Shown here piece by piece: positions 42,898 to 51,704 of a stretch of DNA of 64,000 nucleotides. The notes below the pieces were generated by a model. The model made no database searches, was not told where the DNA came from, and worked only from the letters and a program-made list of their open reading frames with translations. This DNA is from Alphaproteobacteria bacterium (GTDB taxonomy: Bacteria > Pseudomonadota > Alphaproteobacteria > UBA9219). Within the stretch, counting starts at the first letter, position 1; every line of letters starts with the position of its first letter. A program made the translations under genes and the position numbers. Location: assembly GCA_028866275.1 (NCBI GenBank), contig JAGWIK010000001.1, positions 62,001-126,000 of the forward strand. Reading direction: 5' to 3'.

Positions 42898-44366
42898 AGA
42901 TAATCCTTCACATCGTCAAAAGTTAAAACGCTGCGGCTGCCGGTAACGGCGGTTTGGGGGAAATCCGACCGGTAATGCGCGCCGCGGCTTTCCTCGCGCC
43001 GCAAGGCCGACACCGCGATCATCAAACCGGACAGGGCCATGTCGCAGGCCGCGGCCATGGGGGCCAGTTTTTGCGCCGCGCGTTCCAATCCCGCGCGATC
43101 GCGCACCACGCCGACATGGTCGGACATGGCGGCGCGAATGTCCCTTTGTGTCCCGTCTTCGCTGCCGCAGGAACCGCCATTCCGGCGCAAATCGGGATCG
43201 CGTGAAGATTTCATCCGGCTGTTCCATGCGCCGCCTTGGATATCCGCGGCCACCCGCGCGCCGAAACTTGCGGCTTCCAGCAAGCCATTGCTGGCCAACC
43301 GGTTCGCGCCGTGCAACCCCGTGCAGGAAACCTCGCCGCAGGCCCATAATCCGGGCACGCTGCTGCGGCCGCGCGCATCGGTGACGATGCCGCCCATATG
43401 GTAATGCGCGGCGGGACGCACGGGAATGGGCGTCGTGTGCGCGTCGATGCCCGCGCCGGCGCACAGCGCGTATATATTTGGAAAACGCGCGGCCAGATTT
43501 TGAACGGGCCGCGCGTCGAGAAAAACTTGTTCGCCCTTGGCAATTTTGGCGGCAATGGCGCGCGCCACGATATCGCGCGGCTGCAATTCATCGATAAAAC
43601 GATCGCCCGCGCCGTCAACCAATACCGCGCCTTCGCCGCGCAGGGCTTCGCTGGCCAACGGCATGGGGTCGCGGCCAATATCAATGGCGGTGGGATGAAA
43701 TTGCACGAATTCCAGATCGCCCAGAACCGCGCCCGCCCGCGCCGCCAACGCCAACCCGCCGCCCCGGCTTTCATGCGGGTTGGTGGTGTCGCGCCACAAA
43801 GCCGCCGCCCCGCCGGTCGCCAGAACGACGGCGTCGGCGGGTAAAAAAATCATTTCATCGCCGCGCCGCAGCGTCACGCCGGTGATGCCGTCGCTCTTGC
43901 CGCCTAAATCCACCGCGACGGCGTCTTCGATAATCTCGACCGACGGCGCGGCGCGGACGGCGGCGATCATCGCCTGCGTCACCGCGCGTCCGGTGGCGTC
44001 GCGCGCATGCACGATGCGGCGGCGGCTATGCGCGGCTTCCAACCCCAATCGCAAATGCCCCGCTTCGTCGCGGTCGAACGGTGCGCCGCGCAATAACAAC
44101 GTGTCGATCACGCCGCGCCCGTCGGCGGTGACCTGTTGCACAATGCTGTTGTCGTTGATGCCGACGCCCACGGCCACGGTGTCGGCGGCGTGCAAATCCG
44201 CGCTGTCGTCGTCGCCGACGGCGGCGGCGATGCCGCCCTGCGCCCACGCGCTGCTGCATCCTTCGCCCAATTGGCGCGGCGAAACAAGAATGACCGGCGC
44301 AGGGGCCATCGCCAGCGCGGCGCTCAACCCCGCCAGCCCTGCGCCAAGAATGACGGGTTTGGACAT
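42894..44366 (-). CDS. nadB: L-aspartate oxidase
   Basis: This 490-residue flavoprotein oxidises aspartate to iminoaspartate, the substrate of NadA. FAD-binding GAGLAGLSAALAMA is at 8-21; the substrate/FAD region includes HESRGGGLALAARAG and EFVQFHPTAI. GEVSCTGLHGANRLASNGLL is diagnostic for the family. It shares one base with the nadA stop (TAATG). The C-terminal helical domain is shorter than in E. coli but complete in outline. Confidence 0.94.
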   Translation of the reverse strand: MSKPVILGAGLAGLSAALAMAPAPVILVSPRQLGEGCSSAWAQGGIAAAVGDDDSADLHAADTVAVGVGINDNSIVQQVTADGRGVIDTLLLRGAPFDRDEAGHLRLGLEAAHSRRRIVHARDATGRAVTQAMIAAVRAAPSVEIIEDAVAVDLGGKSDGITGVTLRRGDEMIFLPADAVVLATGGAAALWRDTTNPHESRGGGLALAARAGAVLGDLEFVQFHPTAIDIGRDPMPLASEALRGEGAVLVDGAGDRFIDELQPRDIVARAIAAKIAKGEQVFLDARPVQNLAARFPNIYALCAGAGIDAHTTPIPVRPAAHYHMGGIVTDARGRSSVPGLWACGEVSCTGLHGANRLASNGLLEAASFGARVAADIQGGAWNSRMKSSRDPDLRRNGGSCGSEDGTQRDIRAAMSDHVGVVRDRAGLERAAQKLAPMAAACDMALSGLMIAVSALRREESRGAHYRSDFPQTAVTGSRSVLTFDDVKDYL

Positions 44367-45418
44367 TATCTGACCGCGATCATCCGTTCCACGGCGCGGC
44401 GCGCGGGGGCGGCCACATCGGCGGGAATCACGACTTCATGTTCCATATTTTCCAGCGCGGCGCGGATATTGGCCAAGCTGATGCGCTTCATATGCGGACA
44501 CAGCTGGCACGGGCGCACGAATTCGGTTTCGGGCTGTTCGACGGCGACATTGTCGCTCATCGAACATTCGGTCAGCAACAGCGCGCGCGCCGGTTTGTGC
44601 GCGCCGACCCAATCGATCATGCCCGCGGTCGAACCGGCATAATCGGCGGATGCCACGACATCGGGCGGGCATTCGGGGTGCGCCAGAACGATAACGCCGG
44701 GATTCTGTTCGCGGAACAAGGCGATATCGGCGGGGCTGAAACGTTCATGTACTTCACAATGGCCTTGCCATGTAATAAGTTTTATCGGCCGCGACGGCTC
44801 TGCGCCGCCCTTTGGGGGCGTCGCAACCGCGACTGCGGCATTCAATTCTCGTTGCACGTTCTGCGCCAGATATTCGTCGGGCAACATAATGACTTCGGGC
44901 ACGCCCAGAGATTCGACAATCTTTTTGGCATTGCCCGACGTGCAGCAAATGTCGGACTCGGCCTTCACCGCCGCCGATGTGTTGACATAAGTGACGACCG
45001 GCACGCCGGGATGGCGCGCGCGCAAGGCGCGCACATCGGCGGCGGTGATGGATTCCGCCAATGAACAGCCTGCTTCCGTATCGGGAATCAAAACCGTGCG
45101 CCCGGGGTTCAGAAGCTTGGCGGTTTCGGCCATGAAATGCACGCCCGCCACGACGATAACGTCGGCGTCGATTTTGGCCGCCTCGCGCGCCAAAGCCAGT
45201 GAATCGCCGCGCACATCGGCGACGGCGTGGAAAATTTCGGGACGCATATAGTTGTGGGCCAGAATCACGGCGTTGCGTTCCGCCTTCAGGCGCAGGATAG
45301 CGTCGACATCCTCGGCGAAACCCGCCCATTCCATTTCGGGAATGACGGATTTGACCCTGTCGTAAAGCGCGGCGGTACGCTGCAACGCGGCGGCGGTTTG
45401 TGGCGGCAAGATGCCCAT
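44366..45418 (-). CDS. nadA: Quinolinate synthase (4Fe-4S)
   Basis: This 350-residue iron-sulfur enzyme condenses iminoaspartate and dihydroxyacetone phosphate to quinolinate. Three cluster cysteines fit C118 (AGCSLAES), C250 (HPECPPD) and C307 (CQLCPHMKR). An insert-like stretch (about 196-212, [14 protein letters not shown]) lies before [11 protein letters not shown] start at the ATG at 45418, with GGGAG upstream; the longer open frame begins in the promoter region. It leads the nadABC operon. Confidence 0.94.
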   Translation of the reverse strand: MGILPPQTAAALQRTAALYDRVKSVIPEMEWAGFAEDVDAILRLKAERNAVILAHNYMRPEIFHAVADVRGDSLALAREAAKIDADVIVVAGVHFMAETAKLLNPGRTVLIPDTEAGCSLAESITAADVRALRARHPGVPVVTYVNTSAAVKAESDICCTSGNAKKIVESLGVPEVIMLPDEYLAQNVQRELNAAVAVATPPKGGAEPSRPIKLITWQGHCEVHERFSPADIALFREQNPGVIVLAHPECPPDVVASADYAGSTAGMIDWVGAHKPARALLLTECSMSDNVAVEQPETEFVRPCQLCPHMKRISLANIRAALENMEHEVVIPADVAAPARRAVERMIAVR

Positions 45419-45439
45419 GTCCGATGTCTCCCGCCTATT

Positions 45440-45456
45440 ATGCTCAAAATGAGCAT
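45440..45456 (-). promoter_or_regulatory. Palindromic candidate operator of nadABC
   Basis: ATGCTCA-AAA-TGAGCAT is a perfect 17-bp inverted repeat, 22 nt before the nadA start codon. Its position would block transcription or initiation. A NadQ/NrtR-like regulator is encoded 3.6 kb away and is the natural candidate to bind it. I have only position and symmetry as evidence. Confidence 0.6.
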
Positions 45457-45468
45457 TAATGAGGCCCG

Positions 45469-45489
45469 AAAAAAGGCCTAAAAGGCCTT
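45469..45489 (-). terminator. Attenuator-like hairpin in the nadA leader
   Basis: On the minus strand AAGGCCT/AGGCCTT form a 7-bp stem with a TTT loop, followed by TTTT. No upstream minus-strand gene needs termination here, since the next gene is divergent. A possible -10 (TATAGT, 45506-45511) would place the hairpin in the nadA leader, upstream of the palindromic operator. Confidence 0.4.
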
Positions 45490-45628
45490 GTTTATCAACG
45501 CCCTGACTATACGCTCCCGCAGGCGCGAAAGCCATAACAAAAAATTCATATATCTCAGGCTATTATGGCCCCTCCGGCGGCGGCGAACGACTTATTTGCG
45601 CCGCAATTTTCGCCTAGCATAGGGATCC

Positions 45629-47098
45629 ATGAAGAAAATTCTGGGCCTTGGCCTCGCGGCCGTTTTTTTATGCGCATCTTTTTTATGCGCATCGCCTGCG
45701 GCACATGCCGACAGCGATGGACAGATTTTGCATTTGCTCAATCGCATCAGCTTCGGCCCCGAACCCGGCGATATCGACCGCGTCCGCAGCATCGGCATGG
45801 GGGCTTATATCGAACAGCAATTGCATCCCGACACGATACAGATGCCGCCCGATCTCGCGCAACGGCTTGACCAGCTCGACATTACCGACGCGACGCTGCC
45901 CGATCTTACCCGGCGTTATCAGCCCGACATGCCCGAAGGCAAGATGGATGCCGATGCGCGCAAAGCATTCAATCAACAACTCAACCAGCTGGCCTTCCAA
46001 CTGGCCGAAACCAAAATCCTGCGCGCCGTCGACGACCCCGCCCAATTGCAGGAAGTCATGACCGACTTCTGGTTCAATCATTTCAATGTTTTCCAATATA
46101 AAGGACTCGACCGCATTTTTATCGCGACCTATGAACGCGACGCCATCCGGCCCTATGCCTTGGGCAAATTCCGCGATCTGCTGGGCGCGGTGGCGCACAG
46201 CCCCGCCATGCTGGTCTATCTCGACAACTGGCAGAACACAGACCCCGGCAGCCTCGCCGGCATGCGGGCCGCGCAACACGGGCATGATCTCGGCATTAAT
46301 GAAAACTACGCGCGCGAGATCATGGAACTGCATACGCTCGGCGTTGACGGCGGCTATACGCAAACCGACGTCACGACGCTGGCGCATATTTTAACCGGCT
46401 GGGGGCTTGGCAAAGGCAAGGATTGGGTTGACCACGCCGTGTTTTATTTCGACCCGCAACGCCACGATTACAGCAACCACATTTTTCTGGGGCAACCCAT
46501 TCGCGGCGGCGGCGAGGATGAAATCGAACATGTCCTCGACATGCTGGCGTCAAGCCCGGCGACCGCGCACCATATATCCTATGAGCTGGCACAGGAATTC
46601 GTCGCCGACGATCCGCCGAAAAGCCTCGTCGACAAAATGGCCCTGGCCTATGAAACCAGCGACGGCGACATCGCCGATGTCATGCGCACGATGTTCCATG
46701 CGCCCGAATTCTGGAACCCGCGCTATGCGCAAAATAAATTCAAACCGCCGTTCCGCTATGTCGTGTCGGCGCTGCGCGCGATGGGGACATCCCCGCAAGG
46801 CGACACGGGCATGTTGCAAGGCATGGTCGCCGATATGGGCGAACCGCTTTACCGCTTCCTGACGCCTAACGGCTATGCCAATACCAACGATCAATGGCTT
46901 AATTCCGACGCGCTGCTGAAACGCGTCGATGACGCGCAACGGCTTGCCCGTTTCCAGCCCGGACTGGCCTTGGGCAATGTGTGGAACGCGATTGGCGACA
47001 ATAACTGGACGCAAAAAACACGGGCCGCGGCGCAGGCCGCCGACCCCAAATTGCGCCCGGCCTTGCTGTTGGCCAGTCCGGAATTTCTTTATTACTGA
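45629..47098 (+). CDS. DUF1800 domain protein
   Basis: This 489-residue secreted protein has a signal peptide (cleavage near HADS) and the DUF1800 pattern: LLNRISFGPEPGDI at the start, FWFNHFNVF (about 150-158), NENYAREIMELHTLGVDGGYTQ with a catalytic-looking acidic cluster and HNxxxxxFFxGxxxP-like HDYSNHIFLGQPIRG. Function is unknown; DUF1800 is almost always paired with DUF1501, as here 29 nt downstream. The pair may act on an exported polymer or in metal-dependent hydrolysis, but neither is established. Confidence 0.9.
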   Translation: MKKILGLGLAAVFLCASFLCASPAAHADSDGQILHLLNRISFGPEPGDIDRVRSIGMGAYIEQQLHPDTIQMPPDLAQRLDQLDITDATLPDLTRRYQPDMPEGKMDADARKAFNQQLNQLAFQLAETKILRAVDDPAQLQEVMTDFWFNHFNVFQYKGLDRIFIATYERDAIRPYALGKFRDLLGAVAHSPAMLVYLDNWQNTDPGSLAGMRAAQHGHDLGINENYAREIMELHTLGVDGGYTQTDVTTLAHILTGWGLGKGKDWVDHAVFYFDPQRHDYSNHIFLGQPIRGGGEDEIEHVLDMLASSPATAHHISYELAQEFVADDPPKSLVDKMALAYETSDGDIADVMRTMFHAPEFWNPRYAQNKFKPPFRYVVSALRAMGTSPQGDTGMLQGMVADMGEPLYRFLTPNGYANTNDQWLNSDALLKRVDDAQRLARFQPGLALGNVWNAIGDNNWTQKTRAAAQAADPKLRPALLLASPEFLYY

Positions 47099-47127
47099 AA
47101 TCTTTTTATTACTGACGGGGGCATGTC

Positions 47128-48351
47128 ATGACAACGCGCCGCGATTTATTGAAATCCCTGATGCTGGCGGGCGGTTTTTCCCTGCTGCCGCTGGGCCGCG
47201 CCGGATGGGCTTTGGCCGCGCCGCGCGAAGCGCAACGAAGGATGGTCGTCATCCTGATGCGCGGCGCGGTCGACGGCTTGAACATAGTGACGCCCTATAT
47301 GGAGCGTAATTACTACAATGTGCGCTCGACCATCGCATTGCCGCCGCCCAACAACGGCGGCCTTATCGATCTGGACGGGTTCTTCGGGCTTAACCCCGCC
47401 CTCGCGCCGGTGATGCCGCTATGGCAAAACCGCACGCTGGCCTTTATCCACGCCAGCGGATCCCCCGCCACCACGCGTTCGCATTTCGAAGCGCAGGATA
47501 TCCTTGAAACCGCGATGTTGAATTCGGCAATGGCGACGCAGGGCTGGATGAACGGGCTGGCGCAAATCTTGCCCGGCCCTGACGCGCCGACGCGCACGCT
47601 CAGCTTCGGCGACCGGCTGCCGAAAATTTTTCAGGGTCATTACAACGTCATGACCGTGCCGACGCGCGTGCGCGCCAATGCCCGCCCCGAAGATCCGCGC
47701 GTGGCCAATGCTTTTGACAATCTCTACGGCGCGAATACCGAACTGAGCGGCCTGTATCGTCAGGGCATGTCGGCGCAGGCCAGCATCAGCCAGGATATGC
47801 AGGACGAAATGATCGCGTCCGCGCGCGGCGCGCCCGGCGTCGACGCCTTCGTTCTGGAAACGACGCAGGCGGCGGCGATGATGCGCCGCGACCCCACCAT
47901 TCAATTGCTGTTTATGGATGTCGGCGGCTGGGACACCCATGTCGGGCAGGGCGGCGTCAAAGGGCAGCTGTCGAACCGGCTGGAAAAACTGGGGCAGGGG
48001 CTGGCCGCATTGGCGCAAGGGCTGGGCGATGATTATAACAATACCGCCATTCTGGTCATGTCGGAATTCGGCCGCACCGTCGCCGAAAACGGCAATGGCG
48101 GTACCGATCACGGCCACGGCAATGTGGCATGGTTGCTGGGCGGCGGCGTGCAGGGCGGCAAGGTATGGAGCCGCTGGCCGGGACTTGACCGCGACAAATT
48201 ATATCAGGCGCGCGATCTGAACGTCACCACCGATTTCCGCGCCATTATCGCCGCCGTGATGAACGGCCATCTGGGCATGAATGGCAGGCAAATACGTTCG
48301 GTGATCCCCGACTGCCCGTTCGATGCGGGACTGAACGGGATTGTGACGTAG
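47128..48351 (+). CDS. DUF1501 domain protein with Tat-like signal
   Basis: This 407-residue exported protein starts TTRRDLLKSLMLAGG, a twin-arginine-type signal. The DUF1501 body has VVILMRGAVDGLNIVTPY, FMDVGGWDTHVGQGG and VMSEFGRTVAENGNGGTDHGHG, which resemble the metal-binding Asp/His sites of the alkaline-phosphatase/sulfatase superfamily. Partner of the DUF1800 gene. A Tat signal would fit export after cofactor loading. Function unknown. Confidence 0.9.
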   Translation: MTTRRDLLKSLMLAGGFSLLPLGRAGWALAAPREAQRRMVVILMRGAVDGLNIVTPYMERNYYNVRSTIALPPPNNGGLIDLDGFFGLNPALAPVMPLWQNRTLAFIHASGSPATTRSHFEAQDILETAMLNSAMATQGWMNGLAQILPGPDAPTRTLSFGDRLPKIFQGHYNVMTVPTRVRANARPEDPRVANAFDNLYGANTELSGLYRQGMSAQASISQDMQDEMIASARGAPGVDAFVLETTQAAAMMRRDPTIQLLFMDVGGWDTHVGQGGVKGQLSNRLEKLGQGLAALAQGLGDDYNNTAILVMSEFGRTVAENGNGGTDHGHGNVAWLLGGGVQGGKVWSRWPGLDRDKLYQARDLNVTTDFRAIIAAVMNGHLGMNGRQIRSVIPDCPFDAGLNGIVT

Positions 48352-48381
48352 AGTCGTGAAATATTGTAAGCGTCTTTTCTC

Positions 48382-48410
48382 TTGACAGCAGTAACCTGAT
48401 ACGTTACACG
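48382..48410 (+). promoter_or_regulatory. Promoter and inverted repeat of higBA
   Basis: TTGACA (48382-48387) is a perfect -35; a poor -10 (TACACG, 48405-48410) follows at 17 nt. GTAAC (48391-48395) and GTTAC (48403-48407) form an inverted repeat between and overlapping them. This is the usual place for a HigA autorepression site. Confidence 0.5.
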
Positions 48411-48416
48411 TTGCAT

Positions 48417-48695
48417 ATGATTGTCCGTTTTCGGCACAAAGGGCTAAAACGCCTGTTTGAGGAGGGATCCGCAAGCGGCGTTTCGGCGCGGCAAGCTGAA
48501 AAAATCAGGCAAATTCTGGCGATGCTCAACGTCTGCACAGCGCCAGAAGACATAGACGTGCCCGGATTGCGGCTGCATCCGCTCAAGGGAGATTTAAAGG
48601 GTAAGTGGGCTGTGTCCGTGTCTGGAAATTGGCGTATTATCTTTGCTTTTGACGGCAAAAATGTGACGGAAGTCGATCTGGTCGATTATCATTGA
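48417..48695 (+). CDS. higB: HigB-type toxin (RelE family)
   Basis: This 92-residue protein should be a ribosome-dependent mRNA interferase. FRHKGLKRLFEEG at the N-terminus, LRLHPLKGDLKGKWAVSVSG (about 51-70) and NWRIIFAF (about 71-78) match HigB, including the basic and aromatic residues used in cleavage. The ATG at 48417 is used; a TTG two codons upstream is possible. The order toxin-before-antitoxin is typical for higBA. Confidence 0.9.
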   Translation: MIVRFRHKGLKRLFEEGSASGVSARQAEKIRQILAMLNVCTAPEDIDVPGLRLHPLKGDLKGKWAVSVSGNWRIIFAFDGKNVTEVDLVDYH

Positions 48696-48713
48696 TCGTG
48701 GCAGGAGAACGGT

Positions 48714-49019
48714 ATGAAAATGTTTAATCCGCCCCATCCGGGGGAAATCGTACGGGATCAATGCCTGGAACCGCTTGGGCTTTCGGTGACCGCGGCCGCC
48801 GCTGGGCTGGGCATCACGCGTAAGGCTTTGTCAGAGATTGTCAACGGACATGCGGGCCTGTCCCCGAGTATGGCCATTCGTCTCGCCAAGGCTTTCGGCG
48901 GTACACCGGAAATGTGGATGCGGTTGCAGATGCAATATGATCTGGCGGCTGCGGAAAAGCGTGAAAGAAAAATCAAGGTCACCAATTTTTATGACGGCGC
49001 GCATGCCGGCGGCATGTAG
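48714..49019 (+). CDS. higA: HigA-type antitoxin
   Basis: This 101-residue helix-turn-helix protein should neutralise HigB and repress the operon. [20 protein letters not shown], then [20 protein letters not shown] (HTH) and [15 protein letters not shown] are the family pattern. GGAG precedes the ATG. It follows higB by 18 nt. Confidence 0.92.
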   Translation: MKMFNPPHPGEIVRDQCLEPLGLSVTAAAAGLGITRKALSEIVNGHAGLSPSMAIRLAKAFGGTPEMWMRLQMQYDLAAAEKRERKIKVTNFYDGAHAGGM

Positions 49020-49030
49020 TATTGAAAGAC

Positions 49031-49930
49031 CTATGACCGCGGCAATTTCGTGCCCGTCGCCGCGCGTTCCTGCAACACTTTGCGGCGGAACGAAAACAGC
49101 TTGGCAGGGCGTCCCGACGCGCCGCGCGTCGCGCCGCCGCTTTCCTCGACCAGACCTTGCGATTCCACCAAACGGCGGAAATTCTGTTTATGCAGGCGCA
49201 ACCCCGCCAAAGCTTCGACGGTGTTCTGCAATTGCAACAACGTAAATTGGCGCGGCAATAATTCGAAAACCACGGGGTGGTACTTGATCTTGGCGCGCAA
49301 CCTCGCCATCGCGGTGGCAAGGATGCGGCGGTGATCCTGCGGCATCGCGGTGCCGATATTGTCGCGCGCCGATCCCGCTTCGGCGACAAGGCCGGCGTCC
49401 CACAGCAGCTCGTAACGCTGCAGAACCAGTTCCTCGTTCCACAGCCGCCTGTCGGCGGGAAAGGTAATGCCGATGCGGTCGTCGCGCGCGCGTTTTGTCG
49501 CCGCGTCGGGCGCGGCGTTTTTCCACGCCGTCAGCGCCGGCGCGATTTTTTGGGCAATGACGGGCGGCGGGCCGTCGCGGTAATCTTCCCACGGGAAATG
49601 ATCGTACCACGGCGACCACCCATCCTCGGCGCGGCCGTCAATGTAAACCAATGCCAGATAGCCGATGGAAACCGACCGTTCGGCGGCTTTGGTGCGGTCG
49701 CGGTCGGCGAACGTATATAATTGTTCGACATAGCCCAGCGTCTGCCCGCCTTTGGCCTTGGCCCATGCCCGCAACCCCTGTTCCAGCGTGCGGTGGCCGC
49801 TTTCGAAGGGGCCGGACGGCAAGGCTTTTTCATCGCCGGTCAACAAACACGGCGCGCCGCCGATGACCGCCACGATCACGGCATTCAATTCGATGGGAAC
49901 GGCGGCAGAGGGGCGGGTTTTGCTTTTCAC
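49031..49930 (-). CDS. NadQ/NrtR-like Nudix-type transcriptional regulator
   Basis: This 299-residue protein has a Nudix-like N-terminal domain (about 1-150) with ELNAVIVAVIGGAPCLLTGD and RTLEQGLRAWAKAKGG, where the Nudix box is degenerate. A winged-helix C-terminal part (about 215-299) includes LLQLQNTVEALAGLRLHKQN. This architecture belongs to NrtR- and NadQ-type NAD regulators; NadQ controls nadABC in alphaproteobacteria. With nadABC and a 17-bp palindrome 3.6 kb away, I think NAD repression is likely. Ligand and operator are inferred. Confidence 0.78.
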   Translation of the reverse strand: MKSKTRPSAAVPIELNAVIVAVIGGAPCLLTGDEKALPSGPFESGHRTLEQGLRAWAKAKGGQTLGYVEQLYTFADRDRTKAAERSVSIGYLALVYIDGRAEDGWSPWYDHFPWEDYRDGPPPVIAQKIAPALTAWKNAAPDAATKRARDDRIGITFPADRRLWNEELVLQRYELLWDAGLVAEAGSARDNIGTAMPQDHRRILATAMARLRAKIKYHPVVFELLPRQFTLLQLQNTVEALAGLRLHKQNFRRLVESQGLVEESGGATRGASGRPAKLFSFRRKVLQERAATGTKLPRS

Positions 49931-49942
49931 AAAAGCGCGGCG

Positions 49943-50188
49943 TTATTTGCTGCCCTGGTCGATCTTATCCATCACATAGCCGCCCGCGACGCCGACCGCG
50001 CCGCCGATGGCCGCGCCACACGCGACGCAACCGCCGGTCATGACCGTGGCGACCGCGCCGACAACCGTGCCCGCCGCGCCGCCGGTTACCATCCGTTGTT
50101 GCTGGCTGTCCAGATCGGCGCAGCCCGTCATGGCCAGAAGGCCGGCGATCAGAACCGTTCTTTGCAAAAATTTCACAGGCATGGACAT
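49943..50188 (-). CDS. Glycine-zipper lipoprotein
   Basis: This 81-residue lipoprotein has a signal ending LLAMTGCADL (Cys near 23) and a glycine-zipper segment GGAAGTVVGAVATVMTGG and AIGGAVGVAGGYV, seen in outer-membrane-associated small proteins such as the SlyB/OsmB type. Two extra cysteines (GGCVACG) lie in the zipper. GGGAGG precedes the first ATG. It is 12 nt upstream of the NadQ-like gene, probably by chance of packing. Confidence 0.8.
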   Translation of the reverse strand: MSMPVKFLQRTVLIAGLLAMTGCADLDSQQQRMVTGGAAGTVVGAVATVMTGGCVACGAAIGGAVGVAGGYVMDKIDQGSK

Positions 50189-50327
50189 GGGAGCCTCCCT
50201 GATAAAGCTGGATGGATCGTGTCAACCATCGGACAAATAGAGTAAAAAAATGGTAAATTTATGGCTTTGGCTTTGCGGGCCATAAAGCGTATAAACGCGT
50301 TCCGCCTCAACCCCCAAGGAGGATCCC

Positions 50328-50951
50328 ATGTACAAACTTTATTACAGCCCCGGCGCCTGTTCGATGAGCGTTCACGTTGCGCTGAACGAATGCAACCAAC
50401 CCGTCACTCTGGAAAAAGTTGATCTGGCGAACGGCAAGCAGCGCGCGCCCGAATTTCTGGCGATCAATCCGCGCGGACAGATCCCCGTTCTGGTCGATGG
50501 CGAGGTGGTGTTGCGTGAAGGCGCCGCGATTCTGATCCATGTTTTGGAAAAACACCACAGCCCGCTGCTGCCGAAGGAAGGCGCGGCGCGCGCCGAAGCG
50601 TTGGAATGGCTGATGTTCGCCAACGCCACGCTGCATCCCGCTTATGCGCGCGCGTTTTTCCTCAAACGCGGCGGCGTTACCGAAGGCCCGTTGATGGACG
50701 CGGCGGCCGCGAATATCAATAAATTGTGGGAAGAAGTCGACGCGCGTCTGGCCACCCGCGCCTATATCTGCGGCGACAGCGTGACGGTCGCGGATATTCT
50801 TCTGACCGTCATCGCCAACTGGTCGGGCAATGTGCCGCGTCCCATCGCGTTGGGTGAAAATACCAAACGGTTGTTAAAGGAAATCAGCGCGCGCCCGTCC
50901 TATCAAAAAGCTTTGGCGACGGAACAGGTCGAATATAAAGCGGCGGCATAG
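50328..50951 (+). CDS. Glutathione S-transferase
   Basis: This 207-residue protein has the thioredoxin-like N-terminal domain with YYSPGACSMSVHVAL (Cys at 11 as in beta-class GSTs) and NPRGQIPVLVDGEVVLREG, and an all-helical C-terminal domain with ICGDSVTVADILL. It conjugates glutathione to electrophiles or acts in thiol redox. AAGGAGG precedes the ATG. It ends 3 nt from the convergent hydrolase gene. Confidence 0.88.
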   Translation: MYKLYYSPGACSMSVHVALNECNQPVTLEKVDLANGKQRAPEFLAINPRGQIPVLVDGEVVLREGAAILIHVLEKHHSPLLPKEGAARAEALEWLMFANATLHPAYARAFFLKRGGVTEGPLMDAAAANINKLWEEVDARLATRAYICGDSVTVADILLTVIANWSGNVPRPIALGENTKRLLKEISARPSYQKALATEQVEYKAAA

Positions 50952-50954
50952 GAA

Positions 50955-51686
50955 CTATAAAAATTCGGCGACCGTCTGTTTCAGCAGTTCCAGATCTTCG
51001 GGCGTGCTGAGCCGGTGGTCGCCGTTTTTAATCAACGTCACGCGCGTATCGCTTTGGGTTATGTGCTGCGCGATGCGCGGCGCGTAATCCCACGGCACAT
51101 CCGTATCGCCCATGCCTTGTATCAGGCGTACGGGGCAAGGCACCGCCAGCGGCGACCGCAACACCAGATGATCGCGCCCTTCCTCGATCAACCGCCACGT
51201 CATCGGCGCGTGCGCGCCGTCTTCCTGAATTTTTCCGTCGCGCATCAGCATTTCACGCTGCGCCGCCGTCAGTTTGTTCCAGACCAGTTCTTCGGTAAAA
51301 TCCGGCGCGGCGGCGACGCCGATCAAGGCGCGCATCCGTTCCGGCCGCGCCCGCGCCAGCAATAACGCCAGCCATCCGCCCATCGACGACCCGATGACGA
51401 TTTGCGGCCCCGCCGTCAAGGCGTCGATCGCGGCCAGCGTGTCGGCGAACCATGCGCCGATCGTGCCGTCGGCAAACGCGCCGGACGACAATCCGCAGCC
51501 GCGATAGTCGAAGCGCAGGAAGCCGATATTTTGTGCGGCGCAGGTTTCGGCCATAAAACAGGCCTTTGTGCCTGTCATATCCGAAGCATAGCCGCTTAAA
51601 AAGACGACGCCCGGTTTGCGTGCATCGCCAACTTGTCGTTGATATGCGATGCGGCCATCGGCTACACTCAGAAACTCGACCGTCAT
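50955..51686 (-). CDS. Alpha/beta hydrolase
   Basis: This 243-residue cytoplasmic enzyme has VVFLSGYASDMTGTKA (oxyanion region), the nucleophile elbow GSSMGGW (Ser), Asp in GMGDTDVPW and His in NGDHRLS. Pattern and size resemble the ABHD10/YqiA-like esterase group; the substrate is unknown. I start at the ATG at 51686; the open frame continues far upstream as a shadow of the next gene. The divergent glycosyltransferase start is only 19 nt away, so the two promoters must overlap. Confidence 0.85.
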   Translation of the reverse strand: MTVEFLSVADGRIAYQRQVGDARKPGVVFLSGYASDMTGTKACFMAETCAAQNIGFLRFDYRGCGLSSGAFADGTIGAWFADTLAAIDALTAGPQIVIGSSMGGWLALLLARARPERMRALIGVAAAPDFTEELVWNKLTAAQREMLMRDGKIQEDGAHAPMTWRLIEEGRDHLVLRSPLAVPCPVRLIQGMGDTDVPWDYAPRIAQHITQSDTRVTLIKNGDHRLSTPEDLELLKQTVAEFL

Positions 51687-51704
51687 GGATAGACCCTTGT
51701 TAAA

